This document shows positions 26,176-34,556 of a stretch of DNA of 64,000 nt, one piece after another. The notes under the pieces were generated by a model. The model searched no databases, was not told where the DNA came from, and saw only the letters and a list, made by a program, of their open reading frames with translations. The translations under genes and the position numbers were made by a program. Origin of the DNA: Palsa-504 sp963739135. GTDB lineage: Bacteria > Actinomycetota > Actinomycetes > Streptosporangiales > Streptosporangiaceae. The first letter of the stretch is position 1, and every line of letters starts with the position of its first letter. The stretch is from positions 372,001-436,000 of the forward strand of contig CAVTZG010000013.1 of NCBI GenBank assembly GCA_963739135.1. The letters run 5' to 3'.

Positions 26176-26808
26176 TCACGAGGACGAGTCGCTCCCGGCG
26201 GGCGCCGCGGGTGCCTCGCGGCCGGGCCGCGCCGCGGCCGCGGGCTCGGACCGGCGCAGCGGCCACCACCGGAGCGTCAGCATCCCTACGCCCACGCCAA
26301 CTACCCATCCCCCGGCGATGTCGGACGGGTAATGCACGCCGTTCACGACCCGGGACACGCCGACGGCTACCGCGAGCGCCCCGACCGGCGCCGCCAGCGC
26401 CGGCATTTCCAGCCCGACGCCGGTGGCGAAGGCGGCCGCGGCGGCGGCGTGCCCGGACGGAAACGAGCTGGTAACCGGCGTCCGGCCCGGGCGGCGGGCC
26501 GGCGGCACCTCGCCGGCCGGGCGCGGCCTGCGCGCCAGGCCCTTGGCGAGGACGTTGCTGGCCGTGCTCGCGATCGCCATGCCGGCCAGACCCCGCAGGG
26601 CCGCCCGGCGGCCCCGCTCGTCGTTGCTGGCCGCTAGCGCCGCGGCGATGCCGATCCACAACACGAAGAAATCGGCGGACCGGCTCAGCGCGGGCAGGAA
26701 GCGGTCCAGCATCGGTGAGCTTTCGGCGGAAAGGCGGGCCATGATGGCCTGATCGGCGGCGTCGATCCTGTCGCGCAGCGTAACGCCCGCAGTCCTGCCC
26801 ATTCGCAT
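26176..26808 (-). CDS. PAP2-family membrane phosphatase
   Basis: A 210-residue protein from ATG 26808, which has GGAGG at good spacing; 21 extra codons upstream lack one. It shows all three phosphatidic-acid-phosphatase signatures: KGLARRPRP (KxxxxxxRP), FPSGHAAAAA (PSGH) and SRVVNGVHYPSD (SRxxxxxHxxxD). Four to five transmembrane helices surround them. It likely removes phosphate from a membrane lipid such as phosphatidic acid or undecaprenyl pyrophosphate, countering the neighbouring lipid kinase. Confidence 0.9.
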   Translation of the reverse strand: MRMGRTAGVTLRDRIDAADQAIMARLSAESSPMLDRFLPALSRSADFFVLWIGIAAALAASNDERGRRAALRGLAGMAIASTASNVLAKGLARRPRPAGEVPPARRPGRTPVTSSFPSGHAAAAAAFATGVGLEMPALAAPVGALAVAVGVSRVVNGVHYPSDIAGGWVVGVGVGMLTLRWWPLRRSEPAAAARPGREAPAAPAGSDSSS

Positions 26809-26991
26809 TCGCGGCCTCCAGGCTCGGCAAAGACCCTCGATATACAGTACGACGGCGAGAACAAGGATCACTTCACCGCCTACAAGCTCTCATCGCGAAT
26901 GGGCGACGGGCAAGTTAGTACGACCTGGCGAGGACAGACGAGACAGTGCGTATATGGGATGCGGCAGGCATGCCGTCGTCAGCGCCTTGGG

Positions 26992-27013
26992 CGCCTGGGC
27001 GTGCGCCCAGGCG
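26992..27013. terminator. hairpin, possible terminator
   Basis: CGCCTGGGCG and CGCCCAGGCG form a perfect 10-bp inverted repeat separated by 2 bp (effective loop 4 nt or more). No T-run follows. It may stop transcription or simply be a stable fold. Confidence 0.45.
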
Positions 27014-27137
27014 GGCCTCCCAGGGCAGGGCCGGGGGAGCTGACGCCGGGCCAGCGGCGCCGCGCGGATCTTGCCGCAACCGGCTCATCTGGCCAGACCG
27101 CAGGTCACAGCACCTGCGGCGAGTTCTGAGGCGGTAC

Positions 27138-27153
27138 AGGGCCTTTCGGCCCT
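27138..27153. terminator. AGGGCC-TTTC-GGCCCT hairpin
   Basis: A perfect 6-bp stem with a TTTC tetraloop, 120 bp before the duplicated ribosome-site repeat. It is compact and stable. It could be an attenuator or terminator in the leader of the gene at 27338. Confidence 0.45.
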
Positions 27154-27273
27154 AGAGAGTCCTGGTGGCTCCGGCGTACTAATAACTCGCGGGTACGAGA
27201 GATCCAGGGGGCTCCATGACCACGGACTCGTCCACCCAGGCGCGATGAACCTCCTCTGGCGCGATCGTGACCG

Positions 27274-27335
27274 TGCTGAACTACCCCATCACATTCGGAG
27301 GAAATGCTGAACTACCCCATCACATTCGGAGGAAA
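27274..27335 (+). repeat. 31-bp perfect tandem duplication containing a ribosome binding site
   Basis: Two identical 31-bp units (27274-27304, 27305-27335) each begin TGCTGAACTACCCC and end with TTCGGAGGAAA. The second unit supplies GGAGG for the ATG at 27338. The first unit places the same GGAGG before an out-of-frame ATG at 27303. Translation from that ATG would compete with the real gene. Confidence 0.9.
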
Positions 27336-27337
27336 TA

Positions 27338-27808
27338 ATGCCCACAGTTTCGGAATCGCTGGCCAAGCTGTCGGCGTCCATGGCTGAGCTGTCGCAAAGG
27401 GCGAAGGAGGCCGAGGACCACATCGCCGCCGCCCGTAAGGAGACCCACGAGCAGCTCGAGACTCGTGTCGCCGAGGCCAAGGCCACCGCCCAGCGGCGAC
27501 GCGAGGAGATGAAGACGCGTGGCACCAAGGTGAACGACCAGCTGGCCTCGGCGTGGGCCAGTCTCGTGGCCAACGTGCAGGAGCAGTTCGAGAAGATGCG
27601 GGCCAAGCTCGGCGAGAAGCGGGACGACCATGATGCAAAGGCCGCCGAGCAGCGGGCTGAGCGGGCCGAGGCCAACGCCGCCGTTGCGGTGGACTTCGCC
27701 CAATATGCCCTCGACGAAGCCGAGGCGGCGGCCCTCGAGGCTGCCGATGCCCGGAAGACCGCGGATGCCCAACGCCCGGGCACCCCATCGTCGACAGGTG
27801 AGAAGTGA
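27338..27808 (+). CDS. coiled-coil protein of unknown function
   Basis: A 156-residue, highly charged protein with almost continuous heptads: LAKLSASMAELSQRAKEAED, then HEQLETRVAEAKATAQRRRE, SLVANVQEQFEKMRAKLGEK and a C-terminal Ala/Glu helix. No membrane segment or enzyme motif. The ATG at 27338 follows GGAGGAAATA, part of a tandem 31-bp duplication. A decayed inverted copy of its 3' end can be seen near 37540-37590. Function unknown, perhaps structural. Confidence 0.8.
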   Translation: MPTVSESLAKLSASMAELSQRAKEAEDHIAAARKETHEQLETRVAEAKATAQRRREEMKTRGTKVNDQLASAWASLVANVQEQFEKMRAKLGEKRDDHDAKAAEQRAERAEANAAVAVDFAQYALDEAEAAALEAADARKTADAQRPGTPSSTGEK

Positions 27809-28114
27809 CGTCAGGGGCAGTCGCCCCCCACAGAGACCTGGTGGTAGGTAGCGGCGAATCTGGTCATGAGGGCCGTCTGGCCTGATGGATGCCGTGCCGG
27901 GATAAGGAAGACTGTCTTACCTGCAAAGCCCGGACGAAGTTGGCGACAACGGGGTGGCCGGAACCTGAGCAGGCCACCGGGTGGCCATGCCCGGCCGCTG
28001 CGTCAAGCCTTGAGGTCGGCCGTGAAACCCCGCCCGTTCGGCCGGAAGATCTTTTTCCCCGAACGGGCTGTGGTGCACGAGGTGCGTAGGGGGAAAGGGA
28101 CGATGCGGGGATGA
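27809..28114. other. intergenic stretch with a dispersed repeat
   Basis: About 300 bp between the coiled-coil gene and a lipid-kinase remnant. It holds the ~105-bp repeat and palindrome listed separately. I see no gene here. Confidence 0.6.
27967..28075 (+). repeat. ~105-bp interspersed repeat, copy 1, with palindrome
   Basis: It begins GAGCAGGCCACCGGGTGGCC and includes GGTCGGCCGTGAAACCCCGC, then a 10-bp inverted repeat GCCCGTTCGG (28032-28041) / CCGAACGGGC (28059-28068) around a 17-nt loop with a T5 run. The same unit, more degraded, is at 37319-37421 after the second TetR gene. Confidence 0.75.
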
Positions 28115-28474
28115 GCGCGGTATCGGGTGCGAAGTGGTTGCGCGTGCCGGCCGGGACGCACACGAACGGGATCCCGTGCGCGGCCGCGACCGAGCTACGA
28201 CCGCCAGCGACCCGTCGCCACCGGCCATGCCGAGCGCGTCCGCGCCGGCCGTCACGGCCTCGCGGGCCAGCGCGGCCAGGTCCTGGCCCGGGGCGAGGAT
28301 GACGGCCTCGATCCCCTTTGCGCGCGCCCGCTCGGCCACCCCGGCGCGTGCGGCCTTGCCGTCGCCCGACCTCGGGTTGACGAACAACACTGGCGGGCGC
28401 GGCGGATCGGGCGGCCGCCAGCCATAACCTGACAGCTGGTGCTTGGACGGGTTCATCGCGGGCGCGGGAAGCAT
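28115..28474 (-). pseudogene. lipid kinase (DAGK) paralogue, truncated
   Basis: From 28474 it reads WRPPDPPRPPVLFVNPRSGD, EAVILAPGQDLAALAREAVT and LGMAGGDGSLAVVA, nearly the same as the intact kinase at 24738-25697. A small deletion then shifts the frame; CVPAGTRNHFAPD follows in another frame and the gene ends. The substrate-binding half is absent. It is a partial duplicate of the active gene. Confidence 0.85.
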
Positions 28475-28619
28475 GGACGAATCACGATGCTGGCATCAGG
28501 TGCCGGCCGAGGTACCTCTCCGCACCTAGTATCCCTGGGCCTGCGATCTCCGCGCCCGCAGCCATCCGGCCACCCGGCGTTGCTGACCGGGAATGCGGTC
28601 GGCGGCATCGTCGCGGCTG

Positions 28620-29276
28620 TTACCACGTGCCGGTGTCCGGGAGGGGGAGGGCGGCGAGGCGGGCGGCTTCGGGTGCGGGGACGCCGAGCATGCGCAGCTC
28701 GGCCTCGGCGAGCTGGTCGACTGTGGTCTCCGTGACGCGTTCCGGGTGCCGCTGGCGCATCCGGAAGAGCCCGAGCATGCCGCCGGTCGCGGCGCTGAGC
28801 GCGATCTCGGCATCGGCAACCGTGAACCGGCCCGTGGCCTGCCCGGCCTGGATGTCGCGCAGGGCGCGCGGTGCCAGGCCGGTGGGGATGTCCAGGACAT
28901 CCAGGCCGGCGCCAGTGAGGAACCCGGCGATGTCGGGGTGGGTCCAGCCGAGCCGCCCGGTGATCCGCGTGCCCACGGCGAACAGCTCGGCCGGGTCGGT
29001 GATGCCGGCGCTGGCGCGGTCGATCAGCTGCCCCCAGCGTTCCAGCACCTCTTCGGAGGCAGTCTGGAACAGCTGCTCCTTGCTGTCGAAGTGGTTGTAG
29101 AACGACCCGAAGCCAATGTCGGCCTCCTCGGTGATCTCGGCGATGCTCGCCCGGTCCCCGCGGCCCTCGGCGATCAGCCGCACCGCGGCGTCGATGAGGG
29201 CCTGCCGGGTCCGGGCCTTGCGCCGGTCCAGCCGCGACACCTTCGGCGTGTCGGCTGCCGATGCTGCCTCTGCCAT
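28620..29276 (-). CDS. TetR-family transcriptional regulator
   Basis: A 218-residue regulator from ATG 29276, preceded by GGGAGGAGC. The N-terminal HTH is clear: RRKARTRQALIDAAVRLIAE, then ASIAEITEEADIGFGSFYNH with FDSKEQLF. The ligand domain (ELFAVGTRITGRLGWTHPDI) resembles the C-terminal domains of regulators of lipid or steroid genes. An AT-rich operator-like sequence at 29386-29424 lies on its own promoter and recurs at 32.1 and 37.66 kb. That makes it a candidate for controlling the hdeD region and the aromatic operon. Confidence 0.9.
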   Translation of the reverse strand: MAEAASAADTPKVSRLDRRKARTRQALIDAAVRLIAEGRGDRASIAEITEEADIGFGSFYNHFDSKEQLFQTASEEVLERWGQLIDRASAGITDPAELFAVGTRITGRLGWTHPDIAGFLTGAGLDVLDIPTGLAPRALRDIQAGQATGRFTVADAEIALSAATGGMLGLFRMRQRHPERVTETTVDQLAEAELRMLGVPAPEAARLAALPLPDTGTW

Positions 29277-29385
29277 CACTGCTCCTCCCGTCGTCCCGCC
29301 TAGCACATTAGCGGCCACGGTTCCCGGCCATAGCCAGTCCGCGGCCGCCGCTGCCGAGCGGTGCTCAGCATCCATCCAGATGATA

Positions 29386-29424
29386 CTCGTAATCAATGCT
29401 GATAACTTATGACAATTTTGATCC
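29386..29424. promoter_or_regulatory. shared AT-rich operator, site 1 (TetR gene promoter)
   Basis: The site contains CTCGTAATCAATGCTGAT, followed by AACTTATGACAATTTTGATC. Core ATCA-N4-TGAT plus a downstream TTAT-N2-CAA-N3-TGAT pattern matches 32094-32132 and 37664-37702. On the minus strand TTGTCA could serve as the -35 box for the TetR gene. Autoregulation is inferred. Confidence 0.6.
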
Positions 29425-29501
29425 TACCAGATACGAGGCCGATACGCATCTCCGCTTCCGGGTCCTGTGTCTCCGGCGTGGCGAGGAAGGGTCCCGCGGG
29501 G

Positions 29502-30193
29502 CTACGTAATGGAGCGCTCTAGCTCCTGGGGTGCTACTTGTCCTGCCCGGGCCAGGAGCCAGGTCACCAGCAGGCCGAAGACGAACCCGCCGACGTGCGC
29601 GAAGAACGCGACGCCGCCCCCGTTCGCCGAGGCGCTGAACGACCCGAAGCTCGCCTCGATCAGCTGATACAAGAACCAGACTCCGAGGAAGATCCAGGCC
29701 GGGATCCGGACCAGGAAGATCGGGAAGATCCACGTGCGGATCCGCGACCCCGGGTAGAGGACGAAGTAGGCGCCCAGCACGGCGGCGATGGCGCCGCTGG
29801 CGCCCAGCTCCGGCACCCGCGCCTCAGCGGCCGTGCCGAACAGCAGGGTCATCGCGGTCTGGATCATCATCGCGGCGAAGTAGAAGCCGAGGTACAGCAG
29901 CGGCCCGAAGGCGTCCTCGACGTTCTTGCCGAAGATCGCCAGGAAGAGCATGTTGCCCAGGATGTGGTCCCAGCCGCCGTGCAGGAACATGGCGGTGATC
30001 CAGCTCTCCCCCCACGGCTCTGGCCCCCGGCAGGCGTTGTCGACGGTGCACGGGTAGAACGAGGCGTGGTACACCCGCTGAGTTCATGTTCGGCAGCTCG
30101 TACAAGATGAACACGGCGAAGTTGGCCACGATCAGCCACGATCAGCAAGATGTTGACGACCGGGAACCGCCGCGCGGGAAGGCCGTCTGACAC
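29502..30193 (-). pseudogene. rhomboid-family intramembrane protease, frameshifted
   Basis: The catalytic Ser motif GASGAIAAVLGAYFVLYP and His motif FFAHVGGFVFGLL are present, as is the loop region (FLHGGWDHILGNMLFL). The N-terminal 40 codons are split over three frames. First, a perfect 10-bp tandem duplication (CCACGATCAG twice, 30126-30145) shifts the frame after the residues VVNILLIV. Second, an extra C in the run at 30074-30076 shifts it again before YHASFYPC. Restoring both gives a normal ~225-residue rhomboid. The 10-bp duplication looks like a real mutation. Confidence 0.8.
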
Positions 30194-30219
30194 GGAAGCA
30201 TTTCAAGACGTCCCTTTCC

Positions 30220-31413
30220 TTAGCCGAATATGTCCGGGCCGAAGGACCTGACCTGCGGCATGGCCGCGTTGCCGAGGTGCGGCAGGCCGAAGATGTCCTC
30301 GATGGTGCGCAGCAGCGAGTAGTGGTTGTAGTCCACGGTGCTGACGGTGCCCGGCCTGATCAGCGGGGACAGCAGGACCGCGCCGATGCGGCCGCCGCCG
30401 GGCCCGGTCTTCCCGGGCAGCGGCACGTTGGGGTGGTCGGAGCTGATGCCGGAGGTCTCGCCGCAGCAGGCGGCGGAGTCGCTGCCCTCGTCGAAGGTGA
30501 TCACGATCAGGCCGCCGTCCCGGTAGGCCGGCGCGGCCATGATCGTCGGCACCCACTGGGACAGGAACGCGTCGGCCTGCGCCAGCCCGCCCGGGGCGCC
30601 GGTGACGCAGGGCGAGTCGTGGCCGTCGTTGCACAGGTCCGGCACGACAAAGGAGAACGCCGGGGTGGTGCTGACCCGGGCCAGGTCGCCGGGCAGCGGC
30701 CCGAACGACAGGATGTGCGCGGCGCAGAACGCCTGGTTTCCGGTGACCGACCGGAAGAAGGTGAACCCGTCGTGGCGGGCGGCGTACTGGTCGCCCCTCT
30801 CGGCCTTCTGGGTGTGGTCGACGGCCCAGGTGGCGGGATGGCCGCAGGCGGGCCCGCGGGCCGTGGCGACCGTGCGGTCCCGGCCCGGGTCGTTGCCCAT
30901 GTCCTGCAGGTACGCGGCCCAGCTGCGCCCGGCGGCGGACAGCTGACTGCCGAGCGTCGGGACCGCCGCCGGGTAGACGCAGCCCTCGCCGAGGACCTGG
31001 TGGTACGGCCCGGCGATGACCTGGCCGGGGAAAGGTGTCCAGACCGGGCAGTCGATCTGGGTGGCGATGTCCGGGGCCTGCCCGGAGACCTGCGCGATGT
31101 AGTTGGCCGCGCTGGCGTGGCCGATGGCGTAGTAGTTCTCCAGCAGGGCCCCGATCCGCGGCAGGGTCCGGGCCAGGTACGGGTCGGCGGCCGGGGTGCC
31201 GAAGCTCTGGGCGTACCCCTGGTTCTCCAGCTCGATGACCCACACGTGCCGGACCGCCCTCAGGCCGCCGGGTGCCGCAGAACCGGACCCGGCCGCCGCG
31301 CCGGTCGTGCCGGTGCCGGGGCCCGGGCGGCCGGCCGTGCTCGTGCACGCGGCGAGGACGAGCGGGAGTACCGCGGCGGCGGCCAGCCACCGCCGCTTCT
31401 TCACCATCAGCAC
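30220..31413 (-). CDS. phosphoesterase-family lipoprotein (phospholipase C type)
   Basis: A 397-residue exported protein. Signal peptide VKKRRWLAAAAVLPLVLAAC ends in a lipobox, so it should be lipid-anchored. The mature part matches the PF04185 phosphoesterase family: VWVIELENQGYAQSF, an ANYIAQVSGQAP segment, ITFDEGSDSAACC and GAVLLSPLI. Relatives include acid phosphatases and phospholipase C. GTG at 31413 is 5 nt after GGAGG; ATG 31407 is possible. It ends 27 bp before the rhomboid start, so the two may be one transcript. Confidence 0.87.
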   Translation of the reverse strand: MLMVKKRRWLAAAAVLPLVLAACTSTAGRPGPGTGTTGAAAGSGSAAPGGLRAVRHVWVIELENQGYAQSFGTPAADPYLARTLPRIGALLENYYAIGHASAANYIAQVSGQAPDIATQIDCPVWTPFPGQVIAGPYHQVLGEGCVYPAAVPTLGSQLSAAGRSWAAYLQDMGNDPGRDRTVATARGPACGHPATWAVDHTQKAERGDQYAARHDGFTFFRSVTGNQAFCAAHILSFGPLPGDLARVSTTPAFSFVVPDLCNDGHDSPCVTGAPGGLAQADAFLSQWVPTIMAAPAYRDGGLIVITFDEGSDSAACCGETSGISSDHPNVPLPGKTGPGGGRIGAVLLSPLIRPGTVSTVDYNHYSLLRTIEDIFGLPHLGNAAMPQVRSFGPDIFG

Positions 31414-31462
31414 GCCTGCCTCCAGCTACGTGACAGTGAACCACGCTGGTGGCGGGCTCGCC

Positions 31463-32023
31463 CTAGGCCGGGGTCTTTTCCCGCGCGGCGGGGTCCAGCG
31501 TCTCGCCGGTGCGGCGCAGCTCGATGCCCTGCACCAGCATCCAGATCCCGGCGATCAGGCTGAACAGGCCGAACAGCAGCGCGAGGGTGACCGCGCCGAT
31601 GCCGGGGCGGGCGCACAGCACCACGCCGAATGCGGCCGTGATCAGCCCGCCGAGGATGAACAGCGCCCGGGTCCCGGCGGCCTCGCCGTGACCGAAGGCG
31701 GCGGCGATCTCCGCCAGGCCGGCGACGATCGCCCAGACGCCCACGATCAGTACCAGGACCAGCGCGGTGGGCCCCGGCCAGGCCAGCGCGATCACCCCGG
31801 CGGCCAGGTCGACCAGCCCGAGCAGCAGGTGCCCGATGACCGGGCCGGCGTTGCGGCTGCTGAACGCCCGAGCGGCCTGCAGGCCGGCGGCCATGAACGC
31901 GTACACGGCGAACAAGATGACCAGCGCCAGGACCGTGACCGAGGGCCAGGCCACCGCGATGATCCCGACGATCACGGCCAGGATGCCGCGCACGATCAGG
32001 GACGTGCTCAGTGACTTGAGCAT
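31463..32023 (-). CDS. HdeD/DUF308 membrane protein
   Basis: A 186-residue protein with six predicted transmembrane helices in three pairs (IVRGILAVIVGIIAVAWPSV; LLGLVDLAAGVIALAWPGPT; LFILGGLITAAFGVVLCARP). The recurring GxxAxxWP pattern is the hallmark of the HdeD acid-resistance family. ATG 32023 follows GAAAGGAAC. It is divergent from the small gene at 32166, and the gap carries the shared operator and a TTGACA box. A role in envelope stress is inferred. Confidence 0.88.
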   Translation of the reverse strand: MLKSLSTSLIVRGILAVIVGIIAVAWPSVTVLALVILFAVYAFMAAGLQAARAFSSRNAGPVIGHLLLGLVDLAAGVIALAWPGPTALVLVLIVGVWAIVAGLAEIAAAFGHGEAAGTRALFILGGLITAAFGVVLCARPGIGAVTLALLFGLFSLIAGIWMLVQGIELRRTGETLDPAAREKTPA

Positions 32024-32085
32024 GACAGTTCCTTTCGCTTGGCTGCCCTGGTCACCCGGGGTACCTGACTCCGCCAGGCCAGCTC

Positions 32086-32132
32086 TTGACACCATCGTAA
32101 TCATAATTGATGATATATTGCAAGACTGATCG
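32086..32132. promoter_or_regulatory. TTGACA promoter with shared operator, site 2
   Basis: TTGACA (32086-32091) with GATGAT 17 bp later could drive the small gene at 32166. Overlapping it, ATCGTAATCATAATTGAT plus GATATATTGCAAGACTGATC forms the same operator as at 29386 and 37664, here with a perfect ATCA-TAAT-TGAT core. The hdeD promoter, reading left, would also be covered. Confidence 0.65.
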
Positions 32133-32165
32133 AAGGATTCAGTATCGAGGGTGAAGGAGCCGATC

Positions 32166-32369
32166 ATGACGCCGCAGCCGAGCCCGGCCCACGAGGCCAC
32201 CGGCGACGAAAAGCTGCTCGTGCACAACTGGCGGGTGGCACGGCTCACCGGGCTAGGCATCCCCGGGGCGCTGGCCGAGGTCAACGCCGACCACCTTGAC
32301 TGGCACCAGGTCGCCCGGCTGGTGCAGCTCGGCTGCCCCCCGCGGCTGGCCCTGCGCATCGCCCGCTGA
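32166..32369 (+). CDS. small conserved helical protein
   Basis: A 67-residue protein from ATG 32166, preceded by AAGGAG. Sequence features: LVHNWRVARLTGLGIPGALA, then DHLDWHQVARLVQLGCPPRL. It looks like a compact helical protein, and I recognise similar short proteins beside actinobacterial HdeD and stress genes. No function is known to me. Its promoter overlaps the shared operator. Confidence 0.75.
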   Translation: MTPQPSPAHEATGDEKLLVHNWRVARLTGLGIPGALAEVNADHLDWHQVARLVQLGCPPRLALRIAR

Positions 32370-32516
32370 TGAGCGGACCCGGTAACTGGCGCGACGCCGT
32401 TTGCCGCCACGCCGACCCGGATCTCTGCCGGGATCGACCCGGAAGGGTTATTCCCGCTCGTTGCTGAGAGCTTCCCCGCATGGCTACCAGCGGCTGCCAG
32501 GCAAGAAGGAATCGAC

Positions 32517-32851
32517 ATGACGTCGGGAGTGACGCATACACCGAGATCGGGACGGCCGCCGGCTGGCGGCGAGCTCGCGTGGCACACGCTCGGCGCCGAT
32601 CAGGTCCTGCAATCCGAAGGGGTGGACGGGCAGCGCGGTCTCAGCTGCTGGTCCTGTCGACTGGCCTGGGCATTTTCCACACCGTGATGAAGACCGTCAC
32701 GCTCGATGTGCGTGCAGTGGCTGATCTGCACCGCTGTGGCCCTGTCGGTCGTCGCGGCCGCCGAGATCCGCAAAGCGGTCCTGCGGCGGCGGACGGCCGC
32801 GACGGCTGCCCAGTCCGCCGGCGCCCGCCCGACCGGAGCCACCACCCTCTG
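32517..32851 (+). pseudogene. P-type cation ATPase, both ends joined by internal deletion
   Basis: The ATG at 32517 (after AAGAAGGA) opens a P-type ATPase N-terminus: WHTLGADQVLQSEGVDGQRGLS. The next segment, LVLSTGLGIFHTV, is in another frame, and the third, VQWLICTAVALSVVAAAEIR, is the family's last transmembrane helix, ending at 32851. The ~2.3 kb with the phosphorylation and ATP domains is gone. It cannot pump. Confidence 0.7.
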
Positions 32852-32878
32852 AACGCCCATCGGGGGCCTGGCCGGGCT

Positions 32879-34327
32879 TCAGATGCCCGCCTGGGCTTGG
32901 ACGCGCCCGGAGGCAACCGCGTCAGCCAGTGCCGCGTGGTCGCGTTCAGTCTGGTCGGCATAGGTCTCGCCGAAGTCGGCCACCGCCCGGTCGAACTTGT
33001 CTGACCCGCCAAGGTAGGCAGCGATCGCGATCCGGTCCCCGGTGCGGGCGTGAGCACGGGCGAGTGTCCAGCCGCACAGGCGGCCATAGTCGGTCATCGC
33101 CGCGGCGTTCATGGCTTCGATCTCGGCGGAGTACTTCCAGTCGCGCAACTGGCGGAAGTAGTAGTCGGCAGAGCTGCGGCCGGGAGGAGTGGCGCTCTGC
33201 CAGCCGAGGAAGATGTCGCTGACGGCCTGCATCAGATGCTGGCCGGCGACGACACGCTCGCCCTGGTTGTGGTATTCGCTCTGGCCCGTGTAGTCGGCCA
33301 GCACCGAGCGCTGCGCCTGCTTGGCCTGCAGCAGCAGCGGCTCGACGCCGTCGTCGGGCTCCATCAGCAAGATCCACGCCTCGGTGCCGACGCTGCCGAC
33401 GCCGACGACCTTGCGGGCCACGCGGGTCAAGGTGAACCGCTCGACCAGCCGGCGCCGATAGGCCGGCAAAGTCCCCGTGTACCCGGTGAAGAGGCGGCGG
33501 ATGAACCAGTAGACAGCGTCGACGTCAAGGTTGCCGGCCAGTTCTTCGAGCGGGACGATCAGCGGCGGGTCGCTGATGATCCGGCGCCGCCCGTCCTCGA
33601 CGGCCGTCAGTTTCGCCAGCGCCTGGGTGCTGTCCCGCGTGCGAGCCTTCGCCATCTGAGCCTTGGTCTGGCGCACCGCCTTCTTGGGCAGATCAGATTT
33701 GAGCCGGACGAGGGCGTCTTCGACGTCGAAGCGGGCATACCAGACGTTCAGGATCGACATGGCGGCGAATTCCCGCATCGCGGTGCGGTAAGCCGCCGCG
33801 GTCGCTAGAGCAACCCCGCGCCGTTTTTTAGCGGTGAAGCCGCTGCCGCGGCCTGCCACGGCCATGCTCGCCACCAGCCGCTTGACATCCCACTCGAACG
33901 GGCCGGGCAGCGTCTCGTCGAAGTCGTTCAGATCGAAGACCAGCCGCCGTTCCGGTGAAGCGAAGGCGCCGAAGTTCGACAGGTGAGCATCACCGCACAA
34001 CTGCGCCCGTAGCCCTGAGGACCTCGTGCCGGCCAGGTCGGCGGCCATCGGCAGCGCAGCACCCCGGTAGTACGTGAACGGCGACACCAGCATCCGTCCG
34101 TGGCGCACCGGGACCAGCTCCGGTACGCGGGACTCGGCCTGGCGGAGGAGCAGCCCTATCGGATCTCTGGATGCCGGGGCGGAGAAGTCCCGGTGGGATT
34201 CCAGCGGCGCCTGCCGGCGCGCCGCCTTGCCTGCCGCAACGCTGTGCTCACGATCCGGATGTGCACCGAGGTCGGGTGTCTTGCGCCCGCCCGTCGCGGA
34301 TGAGGCAGGCTGTGTCCTTGCCGCCAT
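32879..34327 (-). CDS. DUF2252 protein
   Basis: A 482-residue protein. The DUF2252 family has a kinase-like (aminoglycoside phosphotransferase-like) fold. Key blocks: RMLVSPFTYYRGAALPMAAD, LCGDAHLSNFGAFASPERRL (GDxHxxNF, resembling a catalytic loop) and VFDLNDFDETLPGPFEWDVK (metal-binding DxxDFD). Late blocks YFRQLRDWKYSAEIE and LCGWTLARAHARTGD are also present. Substrate unknown. Intact and full length. It sits convergently with the P-type ATPase remnant. Confidence 0.88.
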   Translation of the reverse strand: MAARTQPASSATGGRKTPDLGAHPDREHSVAAGKAARRQAPLESHRDFSAPASRDPIGLLLRQAESRVPELVPVRHGRMLVSPFTYYRGAALPMAADLAGTRSSGLRAQLCGDAHLSNFGAFASPERRLVFDLNDFDETLPGPFEWDVKRLVASMAVAGRGSGFTAKKRRGVALATAAAYRTAMREFAAMSILNVWYARFDVEDALVRLKSDLPKKAVRQTKAQMAKARTRDSTQALAKLTAVEDGRRRIISDPPLIVPLEELAGNLDVDAVYWFIRRLFTGYTGTLPAYRRRLVERFTLTRVARKVVGVGSVGTEAWILLMEPDDGVEPLLLQAKQAQRSVLADYTGQSEYHNQGERVVAGQHLMQAVSDIFLGWQSATPPGRSSADYYFRQLRDWKYSAEIEAMNAAAMTDYGRLCGWTLARAHARTGDRIAIAAYLGGSDKFDRAVADFGETYADQTERDHAALADAVASGRVQAQAGI

Positions 34328-34556
34328 CTACCGGACATTAGCACCGGGGCCCCGCTGGCGGGGACCGGTAGTCCTAGCCTTCCTGATGGCAGACGAAGAC
34401 GGTGGACTTCGATTTGAAGAGGCCTCCGGGCAGCACCGCGTGCCGCGCGGGTCACCGGCGTGAGAGCGCTCGCAGACGGCGGCTGGCTGAGCGGCAGCCT
34501 CATGGTCCAGGGCCAGGCAGGTGCGCTCGTTGAGGCTCCGGAACCAGGAGACGGTC

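Larger units (their letters stand above)
26809..27273. other. 465-bp intergenic stretch with two hairpins
   Basis: No frame looks coding. It contains two compact inverted repeats given separately (26992-27013, 27138-27153). AT-rich TAATAACT near 27180 could be a -10 region for the coiled-coil gene to the right. Confidence 0.5.
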
